64,000 bases of DNA from Pontibacter kalidii (GCF_026278245.1 NZ_CP111080.1:9842-73841); one strand, 5' to 3'. Positions 24,373 to 34,932 are shown, counted from the first letter of the stretch. Numbers and translations are program-made. Notes: generated by a model not told the origin, from the letters alone.

Positions 24373-25024
24373 TTCACATTATGTAAGAGGATGTACTAAT
24401 GCTATAACTTAAAATAGTCATGGGAAGTTCATCATTATGAGCGGTCTTAGCTGCACCAAAAGTTTAAGAATAAGTTGCCTTCTTTTTAGTTGACAGTAAG
24501 GAACATGGGCTTTGATAGTTATACTACTGACAGGCAATACCAAGCTTGGGAAACCGGATGAACAATGTTTCGCATCTCTTACTCAAGACGCATGGTTGAG
24601 GAGGAGCATGAGGTTAATAACCCCAAGACCTTAGATAAAGACCTTGGGGCACAATCAACGCAATCAACACAAACATAAGACTGCCGTTCTTTAAACGGAA
24701 ACAGGTGTCCCTAGTTCCCTTACTTGCAATACATTCAGGGCTTGAGGATTTTATTTGCAATGGAATCAGGGTAATTTACATTAAATAACATCGATGGTAT
24801 GCTTGTTTTTCCAAAGTTCCTGCAAGGAGAATTAATTCATGAGACTGCTGGTGATCAGCTCGTTTGTTGCCCCACTTGGTCGTACTGTGCCACGCAGAAT
24901 CTTCTTCTAGGGACTGCAGTGCTCAACCCTATGATCCCGCCGGTTTCGGTTTCTTGCATGTGTGTAAGCAACTTGTTGGTAGCATCTTGTTCTTTTTACT
25001 GAACACCGTGCCACTCAGGCGCCA
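24373..25024. other. Intergenic region with one hairpin
   Basis: 652 bases without a gene I can support. The only marked structure is at 24621-24649: CCCCAAG and CTTGGGG, with an inner CTT/AAG pair behind a symmetrical 2-base internal loop. It has no T-run, so its role as a terminator is uncertain. A 67-codon ORF at 24799-25002 has no recognisable features. Confidence 0.45.
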
Positions 25025-25936
25025 CTACAAGTGAGTTCCTTTCTCCTTATATCCACTGCTCTCAAGTTGGATGGTGGTGTGCGATATTTTAAAGTTAGAG
25101 GTGACAGTTTGGTTTATTCTGCTTAGCAATTCGTCGTAAGAGGCCTTGTTATCAGCAGCTAAGACTACATGCGCGCTCATCGCATTGACGCCAGAAGTCA
25201 AAGACCAGACATGCAGGTCGTGCACTTCTTCAATTCCTTTTATCGCTTTCATGGAGGTGCGCAATTCATCTATGTTCACGTCTGAAGGCGTTCCCTCTAA
25301 CAACACCCCAACTGCCTCTTTAAGCAGTATCCAGGTTCTGGGAAGGATAAAAAGCCCTATTCCTGCTGACAAAATCGGATCGGCATAATACCAACCGGTT
25401 GTCCACATGATGATACCTGCTACGATTACTCCTACAGATGTAAGCATATCAGAAAGAACTTCAAAGTAAGCTCCCTTCATGTTCAGGCTTTCCTTAGACC
25501 CCTTCCGTAGGATAAACATACCTGTCAGATTCACTACTAAACCGACTACTGCTACCAGCAGCATGGCTTTGCTCTCTACCTCTGGTGGGTCAAGAAAGCG
25601 CTGATAAGCCTCGTAGAGGATATAAAGCGAGATGCCAATCAGAACCACCGCATTGGCAAGCGCAGCCAATATCTCAGCACGATAGTAGCCGTAGGTGCGT
25701 GCAGGGGAGGCAGGCCGCTCTGCCAGTATAATGGCGAAGAGCGCAAAAGCAAGCCCTCCCACGTCCGTTAGCATATGGCCGGCATCAGCAAGCAAGGCAA
25801 GGCTCCCTGTTAAAATGCCTCCCACCACCTCAACAATCAAATACAGCGATGTAAAGGCTAGTACCAGTTTAAGCCGGCCTTTATTTTGGCTGCTTGCAGA
25901 TACAGCGTGTCCCTGTGGCATAGGCTTATCTATCAA
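25025..25936 (-). CDS. CDF-family divalent cation exporter (CzcD-like)
   Basis: A 303-residue cation diffusion facilitator with six membrane helices. The transport site shows the HxxxD motif in helix 2 (His54, Asp58 in ADAGHMLTD) and FEVLSD in helix 5, where glutamate replaces the usual histidine, as in CzcD of Cupriavidus. The cytoplasmic C-terminal domain includes GIEEVHDLHVWSL, typical for zinc-binding CDF proteins. It exports Zn, Cd or Co by proton exchange and fits the metal-resistance theme of the region, although it is separated from the other metal genes by several kilobases. Confidence 0.92.
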   Translation of the reverse strand: MIDKPMPQGHAVSASSQNKGRLKLVLAFTSLYLIVEVVGGILTGSLALLADAGHMLTDVGGLAFALFAIILAERPASPARTYGYYRAEILAALANAVVLIGISLYILYEAYQRFLDPPEVESKAMLLVAVVGLVVNLTGMFILRKGSKESLNMKGAYFEVLSDMLTSVGVIVAGIIMWTTGWYYADPILSAGIGLFILPRTWILLKEAVGVLLEGTPSDVNIDELRTSMKAIKGIEEVHDLHVWSLTSGVNAMSAHVVLAADNKASYDELLSRINQTVTSNFKISHTTIQLESSGYKEKGTHL

Positions 25937-26627
25937 TTAGTGTCTAGCTTTTATTGTGGTGTAATTTGTACGGGACGACTATCATATTGTTAGGGATACA
26001 GCTTCGGGAAGATAGCACCACATTAAGGTTTCACACACCCCACCACAGTAGTTGACAAAAAAGTTTTGAATGCGCACAACGCAGTTCTTGTGGCTTGATA
26101 TAAAGCAAGCTACAATATTATTCTCCCCGCTTTGGAGGAAAGAGCGGCGGGTTTGAGAACATCACCACTACCTTGGTAATGGTGATGTTCAAGGCCGATA
26201 GCCTGCTGTCGCAAATGGTGCCGGGCTCATAAGATTAAAGAAGTGTCAGCCCAGGAAAATGGACTTTATGAACCATCCGGACGTACATACCTGGCATTTC
26301 TGGGTAGACTAGACTCTGTCTGTTACGTAGAGGAACCAGATAGCGCACGAGACGAAGGGCACGATACACGATACAGGCACATTGCCTCCATTCTACGCTA
26401 TCATGGCCCAAATCGAACCGACAGAGATTCCCTGCCCCGAATAATCTTATAGCACATAAGCTCCCTTTTATATGGTTAAAGTATAGAAGGGAACATGGAT
26501 ATATTATGCCTACTAAAGAGTTTTGATGCCCACTACCTACAAGTACTATCGTTCAGGCTTGTGGGTTAATCGATTTTTTCTATACCAATTGTATTTCCAA
26601 TACCTGATAGCCCAAGAGAAGAACACA
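25937..26627. other. Intergenic region with a near-perfect palindrome
   Basis: 691 bases with no supportable gene. At 26157-26190 lies a 34-base hairpin: arms GAACATCACCA and TGGTGATGTTC plus inner TACC/GGTA, with one internal mismatch and a 2-base loop. It could be a bidirectional terminator or a protein-binding palindrome. The 69-codon ORF at 26243-26452 looks random. Confidence 0.5.
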
Positions 26628-27476
26628 TCAAACCTGAAGATGACCCTTTCCATCTTTGTCAGCACTCAAGCACAGAGCTGCCTGCTCAATATCTAGGAAA
26701 GGAGAAGTATAGCCACTAGAGGGACCGTCTACGTATAATATTGTCCTATTTTTGATTGTATCAATGATAGGTTTGGTTACCTCCACAGGAAGGGCAGGAC
26801 AACCTTGGCTGCGACCCAAGCGGCCATTGGCCTTGATAAAGCCTTCGCTGGCATAGGCTGCTCCATGCACCACAATATACCTACCCAAGGCATTTGAATT
26901 ATAATCAGCGTCTAATCCTGTCAGCTTTAGCGAGAGCCCATTCTTGCCGACATAGGTCTCTTGGGTAAGATAAAATCCTAAGCTGCTCTGGTACGAGTTA
27001 GGAACGTTAGAAAAGGTAGTTGCGAATTCTCCACCGCTGCCTTGCCCATGAGCTACCCAAGTATTGTACACCACTTTGTTTGTAGCCAAGTCAATGACCC
27101 ACAGACGACGATTTTTGCTGGACTGGTTAAAATCCACAATGGTGATCAATGCCTTATTCTGTGATAAAGAGTCCGTTGACATCAGATTATGATACCCCGT
27201 AACTGCTTCTCTGAATGTTTCGAGCGAGAGCCCCATCAACTCTAAACCTGCCTCTTTATAGGAGCCCTCTACATACTGCTCAAACACAGCCTTGGGAGCG
27301 GAATCAGTGACAGAAGCACTCTTGTCAACAGGACTCTCTGATATTACAGCCGCTTTATGCAGGTTTGTTTCTGCTTTTACTGGGGGAGAGCCGCTGCCTT
27401 TGCCGCTGCCTTTGAGGACAAAGCCCATGCTGAGAGCAACAGCAAAGACAACTAGAGCGAAGCTGATGGATTTCAT
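26628..27476 (-). CDS. Murein L,D-transpeptidase-like protein (YkuD_2)
   Basis: About 282 residues from the ATG at 27476, which starts a signal sequence (MKSISFALVVFAVALSMGF); a longer reading frame to 27572 adds 32 residues without export features. The conserved part starts at ALITIVDFNQSSKNRRLWVIDL and includes VVHGAAYAS and the catalytic GRLGRSQGCPALP with the active cysteine. This is the YkuD_2 branch of L,D-transpeptidases, which form or edit peptidoglycan cross-links or attach proteins to it. It is a single-gene unit. Confidence 0.85.
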   Translation of the reverse strand: MKSISFALVVFAVALSMGFVLKGSGKGSGSPPVKAETNLHKAAVISESPVDKSASVTDSAPKAVFEQYVEGSYKEAGLELMGLSLETFREAVTGYHNLMSTDSLSQNKALITIVDFNQSSKNRRLWVIDLATNKVVYNTWVAHGQGSGGEFATTFSNVPNSYQSSLGFYLTQETYVGKNGLSLKLTGLDADYNSNALGRYIVVHGAAYASEGFIKANGRLGRSQGCPALPVEVTKPIIDTIKNRTILYVDGPSSGYTSPFLDIEQAALCLSADKDGKGHLQV

Positions 27477-27788
27477 AAAATGTCTTCCTGTCATGTCGTT
27501 TTTCCGATAGAACACCATGACGACCCTTGATTGTTCCATTCCTAAACCAACGCTGCCAGTTAGCTTGGTCATTAATCAAGGCTGGCCAGTGGGACATAGT
27601 AGGGTCTATTATTTTGTTGCAAAGGCCATGTAGCAAGTATTAACATGGCATATCCTATATGGTATACTGAAGCAAAATAAGCTCTGAGCCTGGATCGATC
27701 CTCTTTGGAGAGCGATGCAACGGGAGCGTGACGCAAGTCCATCGGGCTGCAGAGCGCGTGTAATTCAAAGGAGACTATCACCTTCCCG

Positions 27789-29192
27789 TTACATGTGAAC
27801 AGCCCTGCCCCCTGTGGCCGCCAAGCAAGCCTCTTTGAAAGACTCTGAGAAGGTAGGGTGTCCGTGCGTCATGCGTGCGATGTCCTCTGCAGAAGCCCTG
27901 TACTCCATGGCCACGACGGCCTCCACGTAGGTATCGGCGATACGGGGACCGATCATATGCACACCCAGTATTTCGTCTGTTTGCGCGGATGCCAGCACCT
28001 TGATAAAGCCGTCCGTATCCATGCTTATCTTGGCCCGGGCATTTGCTTTGAACGGGAAAGAACCCACCTTGTAGGCGATGCCCTGCTCCCGGAGCTGCTC
28101 TTCCGTGACGCCTACTCCGGCCACTTCCGGCGCTGTATACACGATACTGGGGATAAGGTTATAGTTAATGAGGGGTCGCTGGCCTGCTATGGTTTCTGCC
28201 ACAAAAACACCTTCTTCGCTGGCCTTATGCGCCAGCATAGCGCCCTTTATAACATCTCCTATGGCATAAATGCCTGGAACAGCTGTCTGCAGTTGTTCAT
28301 TCACCGGTATCATGCCCTTTCCGTCTGTCCCGATGCCAATATTCTCTAGCCCTAAATCAGTGGTATAAGGCCTGCGGCCTACCGCCATCAGGCAGTAGTC
28401 TCCTGTCAGGGAAATTTCTTCCTTAGATTCAAGCGCCTGCGCGGTCACCGTCACTTCTTCACCAGTACGTATCACCTCTGTTACCTTGTGCTGCAAAAGA
28501 AATTCTATCCCCTGCTTCCGGAGAGACCGCTGCAGTTCTTTGCCCAGTGCCAAATCCATTGCGCCAATCAGGGTGTCCATATATTCCACCACCGTTACTT
28601 TGGCCCCCAAGCGGTTGAAGACTGATCCAAGCTCCACCCCAATAACTCCCCCTCCGATCACGATCATGTGTTTAGGGATTTCTGTTAAGGATAGCGCTTC
28701 CGTAGAGCTTATGATCCGCTCCTTATCCAGCGCGACATTAGGAAGGGAACTGGGTTTTGAGCCTGTGGCTATGACGATATTAGCGGATTCTATAGTTTGT
28801 GTACCGGATTCTTGGGTGATTTTAACAGTGTTTTTATCTTTGATCGTGCCTGTCCCTTGATACACGGTCACTTTGTTCTTTTTCATTAAGAAGGAAACCC
28901 CATTGATAATCTCTTCTACCACTGCTTTCACGCGCCCGTTCATCTTAGCGATGTCCACAGCAGGATTCTCAAAAGTCACCCCGAACTTCGGGAAGTCATG
29001 CACTAGCCTATGGTAGTGCTCCGATGCCTCCAGCCACGCTTTAGACGGTATGCACCCCACATTCAGGCAGGTGCCGCCAAGGGTGCTGTATTTTTCTATA
29101 AGGGCTGTCTTGAGACCAAGCTGGGCACATCGGATGGCACATACATAACCCCCAGGGCCGGAGCCAATAATAACTGCATCATATTTTTCCAT
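27789..29192 (-). CDS. lpdA: Dihydrolipoyl dehydrogenase
   Basis: A 467-residue flavoprotein disulfide reductase. FAD-binding GSGPGG is at residues 10-15, the redox cysteines Cys42 and Cys47 are in GGTCLNVGC, the NAD-binding motif is VIGGGVIGVELGS, and the C-terminal catalytic dyad is in HGHPTFSE. These identify the E3 subunit of 2-oxoacid dehydrogenases. It lacks the N-terminal heavy-metal domain and the C-terminal Cys pair of mercuric reductase, so MerA is excluded. No E1/E2 genes are nearby; it may be an extra copy carried by the island. Confidence 0.93.
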   Translation of the reverse strand: MEKYDAVIIGSGPGGYVCAIRCAQLGLKTALIEKYSTLGGTCLNVGCIPSKAWLEASEHYHRLVHDFPKFGVTFENPAVDIAKMNGRVKAVVEEIINGVSFLMKKNKVTVYQGTGTIKDKNTVKITQESGTQTIESANIVIATGSKPSSLPNVALDKERIISSTEALSLTEIPKHMIVIGGGVIGVELGSVFNRLGAKVTVVEYMDTLIGAMDLALGKELQRSLRKQGIEFLLQHKVTEVIRTGEEVTVTAQALESKEEISLTGDYCLMAVGRRPYTTDLGLENIGIGTDGKGMIPVNEQLQTAVPGIYAIGDVIKGAMLAHKASEEGVFVAETIAGQRPLINYNLIPSIVYTAPEVAGVGVTEEQLREQGIAYKVGSFPFKANARAKISMDTDGFIKVLASAQTDEILGVHMIGPRIADTYVEAVVAMEYRASAEDIARMTHGHPTFSESFKEACLAATGGRAVHM

Positions 29193-29286
29193 TGAAGCTA
29201 TAAATAAGGAATTTAAATCTTTGTTAAATTTAAATTATTTCGAGAAAAGTCTGTGCATTGGCTTTGGGTTTAAACCAATGCAAAAC

Positions 29287-29862
29287 ATGAGGGTAAAGAC
29301 ATCTATAACTATTACTGCCTTTATTATTACAATAGTTATTCTTACCCTGGGTTATATTTCTTTTGGCATATGGCCTACGGTTATTTTTACCTCCGGTTTT
29401 TAAGGTTGATTTATTTTATGGCTAATTATGCCCACAAATCCAGATTTCTCATCTATAAAAATTCAATTTTTGGGTAACCTTCTGCTTATTCCTGGTCCAT
29501 AGAATAGAAGAAACTTTTTTCGGGATTTTTGCCTGACTTTCGACCTTACAAGGGTTCCGGTTTCTGAAATAACTTCTGTACCTATAACTTTGCTTGTGCT
29601 TACATCTGTAGGTGCTTGGTTGTCCATTCCATTTCTCCATGGCAGGGGGTATGCCTTTGGATATTATTTAGCCTGGACCTTTTTTGCAGCTATGGGTATT
29701 ACAGAACTCGCTCATTTTATTTTTCCATTCTTCACGAATGGAGGCGACAGTTATTTCCCAGGAATGGCAAGTGTCTTTGTACTTGCTCCATTCGCCTGGT
29801 GGGGAATGTATAGGTTTACCAGAAAATCAACACCTCATCCGTTAGATTCTCATAACATTTAA
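29287..29862 (+). pseudogene. Broken HXXEE-domain membrane protein
   Basis: Three reading frames must be joined to recover one membrane protein. The first piece (from ATG 29287) ends with an early stop near 29401. The middle piece around 29465-29545 in another frame encodes HRIEETFFGIFA, the HxxEE motif that names the family. The last piece (about 29550-29862) continues with LTRVPVSEIT and the GITELAHFIFPF segment. At least one stop and two frameshifts interrupt it, so it is most likely decaying. The family function is unknown. Confidence 0.65.
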
Positions 29863-29954
29863 ATTTAACCAAAAAAAGCTACACCCACATCGGCAACAAC
29901 TACTTTCCACATAGTTGCCAGAATAGGTATATAAGGCGGATCAGCCTCAGGCTA

Positions 29955-30112
29955 AGGCACTAATTCTATACCGATCATTGCCAGCACGACCCCGGCAGCC
30001 AGGTGCAGCGCCAGGCTTAGTTTTTTTCGGATACGTTGAACATGTCCGCTAGTACTTCTCCTAATAAGCTGCCTATACGATGGCTAGTAGCTCCTATTTG
30101 GTCTTGCTAAGC
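29955..30112 (-). pseudogene. Remnant of a ZIP-family metal transporter
   Basis: On the minus strand one frame reads GATSHRIGSLLGEVLADMF and, after a frameshift near 30030, another reads KKLSLALHLAAGVVLAMIG then IELVP and a stop. This pair resembles the N-terminal part of ZIP-family zinc transporters. Only about 50 codons remain, directly downstream of the P1B-4 ATPase. Assignment is by recognition of the LALHLAAGVVLA pattern and is tentative. Confidence 0.45.
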
Positions 30113-30153
30113 AGCAAGCCGGCAGGTATTTATTTTTGATCAGCATCGCAGGG

Positions 30154-32661
30154 TTACTTTTTCTGATATGCCAGAAGCCGCAAGGCGTTGAAGACTACCA
30201 GCAGGGTAGACCCCTCATGAATCAGCACCGCCACGCCGATGTTAGCGAGGCCCAGAATGGTGGCGGGGATCAAAAGCGCCACTATGCCCAGGCTTACCCA
30301 AAGGTTCTGCTTGATGATGCTCCTGGACTTGCGGCTCAGCCCAATGGCAAAGGGAAGGTTCTCCAGCTTGTCGGACATCAGGGCAATGTCGGCGGTTTCC
30401 AAAGCCACATCCGACCCAGCGGCCCCCATCGCGATGCCAACCGTGCTGTTGGCCATAGCCGGGGCATCGTTTACCCCGTCCCCCACCATCGCTACTTTGC
30501 TCTCTTTTTGGCGAAGCTCTTTTATGGCGTTCACCTTCTCTTCAGGCAACAGGCTACCCCAGGCGTCAGTGAGGCCGATTTCCGCAGCCACTGCGTCCGC
30601 TACCTTCTGGTTGTCGCCGGTGAGCATGATCATCCGCTTGATACCTATCTTCCTGAGCTCCTCCAAGGTGGCCTTTGCCGCTGCACGCGGCGTGTCCATC
30701 AAGGCCAGTATACCGATATAGCGGTCATTTTCGCGCACCAGCATGGTGGTGTTTCCCGCTGCCTCCAAAGCCTGCACTCTGTCTATCAGCTCCTCTCCAG
30801 GCTTTACGGCATCCAGTTCCTCGAAGAGCTCCAGGTTGCCGATATAAATCCTGTTCCCCTCGAGGGAGGCTTTGATGCCTTTCCCCAGCACAGCCTCTAG
30901 GTCCTCCGCATTGGGAACAGGCATGCCTTTCAACCTTCCCTTTCCGTCCCTGACGATAGCCCTGGCCAGCGGATGGTTACTCAGCGCCTCCACGGCGACG
31001 GCTTTTTTCAGGAGATCATGCTCCTGTATGTCACTAACTGGAATAACGTGCGTGAGCTTAGGTTTGCCTTCTGTCAGTGTGCCGGTTTTATCGAAGGCCA
31101 GTGCGGTCAGCACACCCAGGTCTTCTAATGGGCGGCCTCCTTTAATGAGGACACCTCCGCGAGCGGCGCGCGCTACGCCGCTCAGTACGGCGCTTGGCGT
31201 GGAAATGGCCAGGGCGCAGGGACTGGCTGCCACTAACACGGCCATCGCCCTGTAAAAGCTCGCTCTGAACGGTTCGTCGACGACCAAAAAGGCAAAGTTC
31301 AGCAGCAGCACCAGCAGGAGTACGGAGGGCACGAAGTGCTTCTCAAATTTATCGGTAAAGCGCTGGGTGGGGGACTTTTGGGTTTGAGCCTCGTTCACCA
31401 GCTGTACCAGGCGTGATAAAGTGGAGTCCTTTGCTTCTTTGGTCACTTTTATTTCCAACGTGTTATTCCCGTTGATAGTCCCGGAGAACACGCGGCTTTC
31501 GGCCCTGATCTCACTATCCGGCCCAAAGTCCTGCTCCGGGTCCTCTACCGGCAGCTTATCCGCAGGCACACTCTCGCCCGTAATAGGAGCCTGGTTCACG
31601 CTGCTGCGTCCTTTGACCACCACCCCGTCCGCCGAAATCTTGCTATTAGGCTTCACCACGATCACATCGCCCAAGCGAAGAGTCTCGATGCCCACCTCTT
31701 CGGTTTTGCCATTCCGTTTGAGCAAGGCTGTTTTGGGCGCCAGCTCCGCCAGCGCTGCAATGGACTTGCGGGCTTTGTTCATAGCATAATGCTCCAGGGC
31801 GTGCCCCATGCTGAAGAGGAACAGCAGCAGCGCCCCCTCGGCCCACTCTCCCAGGATAGCGGCCCCGATAGCTGCCACCAGCATCAGGAAGTCTATCTCA
31901 AAGTTCCTTTTAAGTATCTCCTCCACCGCCTCCTTGGTGGTAAAAAAGCCTCCAAAAAAGTAGGCTCCAATGTAGAGCGAGAGGCTTACCCAATCCGCCG
32001 CACCCTCCACGAAGCTCAAGCCGAAGCCCGTACCTAACAGCACACCACAGATAATGGAAAAGATCAGCTCGGTGTTCTTGCCAAAGATGCCCCCATGCTC
32101 GTGCGTGTGGTCGCTGCCTGGCTCCATTTTCTTTTTTAACCTTTGGTGCCCTTCTGCTTCTGCCTCCGCTACACGACCTCCAGTTTGGCGTGTATAGTCT
32201 TCAGCACTAACAGAGGCGTCCAGAACATTCACGCCTTCCTTCCTTAGAGTAGAGATAATTTCTCCTTCACTGGTGCTGGACCTATCGAACTCTAGTCGCA
32301 CCATGCCTGTGGGGGCAACGGAAGCCTGAATCACCCCCTCTGACTGTTGTAAAGCCTGCTCTAGGTGGCGGGCATGGCGAGCATGGCGAATACCGTCTAC
32401 TGCCAGGAGCCTATGCCCAATTTTTTCAGCCAGTGAAGCTCCAGTTTGCCTGGCCAGCGCCTCGATGCGGGCCATGGAAATCTCTTCCGGATTATAGTGA
32501 AAGCAAAGCTGCGGCACGCCATCCTCCTGCCCGTTGGAGACATGCACGCTTTCTATGCCTTCCCGGCCCTGCAGCCGGTCCATTAGCTCACGTACACAGC
32601 GGTCTTTTTCATCCGGCACTTGGGGTAAAAGGAGGGGGATTTCTATTTTGAGCTTCTCCAT
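30154..32661 (-). CDS. P1B-4-type heavy-metal efflux ATPase
   Basis: An 835-residue P-type ATPase. The phosphorylated Asp524 is in DKTGTLTEG; the ion-path motif in membrane helix 6 is SPC (480-482) rather than CPC, and helix 8 has HEGST (815-819). SPC plus HEGST is diagnostic for the P1B-4 subgroup, which exports cobalt, iron or zinc-like ions. The N-terminus (about 190 residues) has two ferredoxin-like segments without CxxC plus His-rich RHARHARH and DHTHEHGG. GDGVNDAP completes the hinge. A second P-type ATPase lies upstream on the same strand. Confidence 0.93.
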   Translation of the reverse strand: MEKLKIEIPLLLPQVPDEKDRCVRELMDRLQGREGIESVHVSNGQEDGVPQLCFHYNPEEISMARIEALARQTGASLAEKIGHRLLAVDGIRHARHARHLEQALQQSEGVIQASVAPTGMVRLEFDRSSTSEGEIISTLRKEGVNVLDASVSAEDYTRQTGGRVAEAEAEGHQRLKKKMEPGSDHTHEHGGIFGKNTELIFSIICGVLLGTGFGLSFVEGAADWVSLSLYIGAYFFGGFFTTKEAVEEILKRNFEIDFLMLVAAIGAAILGEWAEGALLLFLFSMGHALEHYAMNKARKSIAALAELAPKTALLKRNGKTEEVGIETLRLGDVIVVKPNSKISADGVVVKGRSSVNQAPITGESVPADKLPVEDPEQDFGPDSEIRAESRVFSGTINGNNTLEIKVTKEAKDSTLSRLVQLVNEAQTQKSPTQRFTDKFEKHFVPSVLLLVLLLNFAFLVVDEPFRASFYRAMAVLVAASPCALAISTPSAVLSGVARAARGGVLIKGGRPLEDLGVLTALAFDKTGTLTEGKPKLTHVIPVSDIQEHDLLKKAVAVEALSNHPLARAIVRDGKGRLKGMPVPNAEDLEAVLGKGIKASLEGNRIYIGNLELFEELDAVKPGEELIDRVQALEAAGNTTMLVRENDRYIGILALMDTPRAAAKATLEELRKIGIKRMIMLTGDNQKVADAVAAEIGLTDAWGSLLPEEKVNAIKELRQKESKVAMVGDGVNDAPAMANSTVGIAMGAAGSDVALETADIALMSDKLENLPFAIGLSRKSRSIIKQNLWVSLGIVALLIPATILGLANIGVAVLIHEGSTLLVVFNALRLLAYQKK

Positions 32662-32904
32662 TGATCTTCGATGTTGTTGTATAGCCTAGATTAATACCTT
32701 CTTGCAGGTTACGTGCCTACTGGCAACTAGGTAGCACTCCAGGGTAGTAAAGAGCGCTCGCTCTCTTCAAACCAATATGCGTGGCGCTTGAGTGTCCTTA
32801 AAGCCAAGTCCAGCACAGCCAGCCAGCCTCTTCGCTTAAACAGGAAGTTACCAGTAGCTTCCAATGAAAATACATGAGCCACACCACAAAGATGACTATT
32901 ATGC

Positions 32905-34932
32905 TTATTTAAACTTCATTCGCTGGATCCGTACTGCGTTCAGTATGGCCAGGAAAGCGACGCCCACGTCGGCAAACACGGCCTCCCATAGACTGGCCAG
33001 GCCGCCAGCCCCCAAGATCAGCACGATGGCTTTCACCACGAAGGCCAGCGTGATGTTCTGCCACACGACCTGCTTGGTCTTCTTGCCAATGTCGATGGCC
33101 GTAGCGATCTTGGAAGGGTGGTCTGTCTGGATCACCACGTCCGCCGTCTCAATGGCTGCGTCCGAGCCAAGCCCCCCCATAGCCATGCCCACATCGGCCA
33201 GTGTGATCACCGGCGCATCGTTGATTCCGTCGCCCACGAAGGCAACTGTCCTGCCCTCTGCTTTCAGCTTCTCCACTTCGCTTACTTTATCCTGCGGCAG
33301 TAGGCCTCCATATGCCTCATCCAGTTGCAGCTCACCAGCAACCTTCTGCACGATGCTCTCCTTGTCACCGGAAAGCATCACCAGCTTATTCACCCCCAGC
33401 TCACGCATTCTCCTCACAGCCAAGGGAGCGTCCTCTTTAACTTTATCAGCAATGGTGATGTAACCTGCATAGGTTCCGTCTACGGCCACCAACACGATCG
33501 TTTCCACTATCTCCTTCACGCTGGAATCATAGACAATACTGTACTTATCCAGCAATCGGGTATTTCCCACCAGCAGCTGCCTGCCCTCCACTTGGCCCTT
33601 CAGTCCATGACCGGAAATCTCCTCCACGTTTCTCACCGAGAGGCTCTGGTAGGTCAGCCCCACTTCTGAAACAATAGCCTGGGCGATCGGGTGCGTGGAT
33701 TTACTCTCCAGTCCGGCTACAGCCTCCAGGAACCAGGCCTTATCATCCAGTAATGTCTCTACTCGCTGTACCTTAAATACCCCCTCGGTCAGCGTGCCGG
33801 TCTTGTCCATCACTACCGTGTCTACCTGCGTCATTAGGTCCAGGAAATTAGCCCCCTTAAACAGGATGCCGTTACGTGAGGCGGCTCCGATGCCCCCGAA
33901 GTAGCCGAGCGGGATGGATATCACCAGCGCGCAGGGGCAGGAGATGACCAAGAAGACCAACGCCCGGTAGAGCCACTGATTAAAATCATAAGCCTCCACG
34001 AAGAAGTAGGGGATGAAAGTGAGGCCAAGGGCGAGGAAGAAGACAACAGGCGTGTACACTTTGGCCAGACGGGTGATAAGCTGCTGCGTTTTGGCCTTGC
34101 GGCTACCGGCCTCCTCCACCAGCTGCAATATTTTGGAAAGGGCACTGTTTTCATAAGCAGAAGTTACCTTCAGCTCGATTACCCGGTCCAGGTTAATCAT
34201 CCCGGCCAGCACCGTCTCGCCCTGCTTTTTAGTATCTGGTTTAGACTCGCCTGTCAGGGCGGCGGTGTTGAAGGAGGATCGTTCAGAGAGCAGCTCCCCG
34301 TCCAAAGCCACCTTTTCGCCGGCCTTCACCTGTACTACATCCCCCACTTGCACCTCTTTCGCCTTCACCGTCAATACCCCATTAGCGGTCACGAGCCCAA
34401 CCTCATCCGGCCTGTTGTCGATGAGTGCCTTGATAGAACGCCTGGAGCGCAGCACAGCTGCTTCCTGGAAGTGCTCACCTATGACATAGAAAAGCATCAC
34501 AGCAACTCCTTCTGCATATTCGCCAATATAGAAGGCACCCAACGTAGCCATGCTCATCAGGAAAAACTCATTGAAGAAGCTGGAACGCAGGCTTTTGATG
34601 GCATGCCACACCACCCGCCAGCCCACCAGCACATAGGCTATACTGTAAACTGCAAAACGAAGGTAACCTGTAAACCAAGGGGTGTCCAGGTAGTCAAGCA
34701 AAATGCCTCCCAGTAGCAGGACAAGGCTGATGGCCGTGGGGATGTAGGAAGCCTTTGCCTCTTCTTCTGCCTCCTCATGCTCCTGAGCCCCCTTAACTTT
34801 TGTTCTTCCATCTGTAGAGCAGCATTCTGCCCCCACATTCGGCCCTGGTGCTTCCGCTGTCCTCGGGGAAGTGATCTCCAGGGGCTTGAAACCCGTCTCT
34901 ATCGCTTTATTCTTGCTGTCTTCACTGTTCAT
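32905..34932 (-). CDS. cadA: CadA-like P1B-2 Zn/Cd/Pb efflux ATPase
   Basis: A 675-residue P-type ATPase with SCPCALVIS in helix 6, DKTGTLTEG at the phosphorylation site, the THPIAQAI histidine-proline loop and GDGINDAP. Asp655 in the last helix (ADVGVAFLAILN) supports the P1B-2 (zinc, cadmium, lead) class. The N-terminal region lacks a full heavy-metal domain but carries a Cys pair (ECC) and an acidic stretch. It lies upstream of the P1B-4 ATPase and 56 bases after an AlbA_2 gene on the same strand; a common transcript is possible. Confidence 0.92.
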   Translation of the reverse strand: MNSEDSKNKAIETGFKPLEITSPRTAEAPGPNVGAECCSTDGRTKVKGAQEHEEAEEEAKASYIPTAISLVLLLGGILLDYLDTPWFTGYLRFAVYSIAYVLVGWRVVWHAIKSLRSSFFNEFFLMSMATLGAFYIGEYAEGVAVMLFYVIGEHFQEAAVLRSRRSIKALIDNRPDEVGLVTANGVLTVKAKEVQVGDVVQVKAGEKVALDGELLSERSSFNTAALTGESKPDTKKQGETVLAGMINLDRVIELKVTSAYENSALSKILQLVEEAGSRKAKTQQLITRLAKVYTPVVFFLALGLTFIPYFFVEAYDFNQWLYRALVFLVISCPCALVISIPLGYFGGIGAASRNGILFKGANFLDLMTQVDTVVMDKTGTLTEGVFKVQRVETLLDDKAWFLEAVAGLESKSTHPIAQAIVSEVGLTYQSLSVRNVEEISGHGLKGQVEGRQLLVGNTRLLDKYSIVYDSSVKEIVETIVLVAVDGTYAGYITIADKVKEDAPLAVRRMRELGVNKLVMLSGDKESIVQKVAGELQLDEAYGGLLPQDKVSEVEKLKAEGRTVAFVGDGINDAPVITLADVGMAMGGLGSDAAIETADVVIQTDHPSKIATAIDIGKKTKQVVWQNITLAFVVKAIVLILGAGGLASLWEAVFADVGVAFLAILNAVRIQRMKFK

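Noticed and set aside
26243..26452. 69-codon ORF in the gap after the CzcD gene
   Set aside because: Composition looks random, with no signal, domain or neighbour support.
27789..29192. Mercuric reductase
   Set aside because: No N-terminal metal domain and no C-terminal cysteine pair; the HGHPTFSE ending and length fit dihydrolipoyl dehydrogenase.
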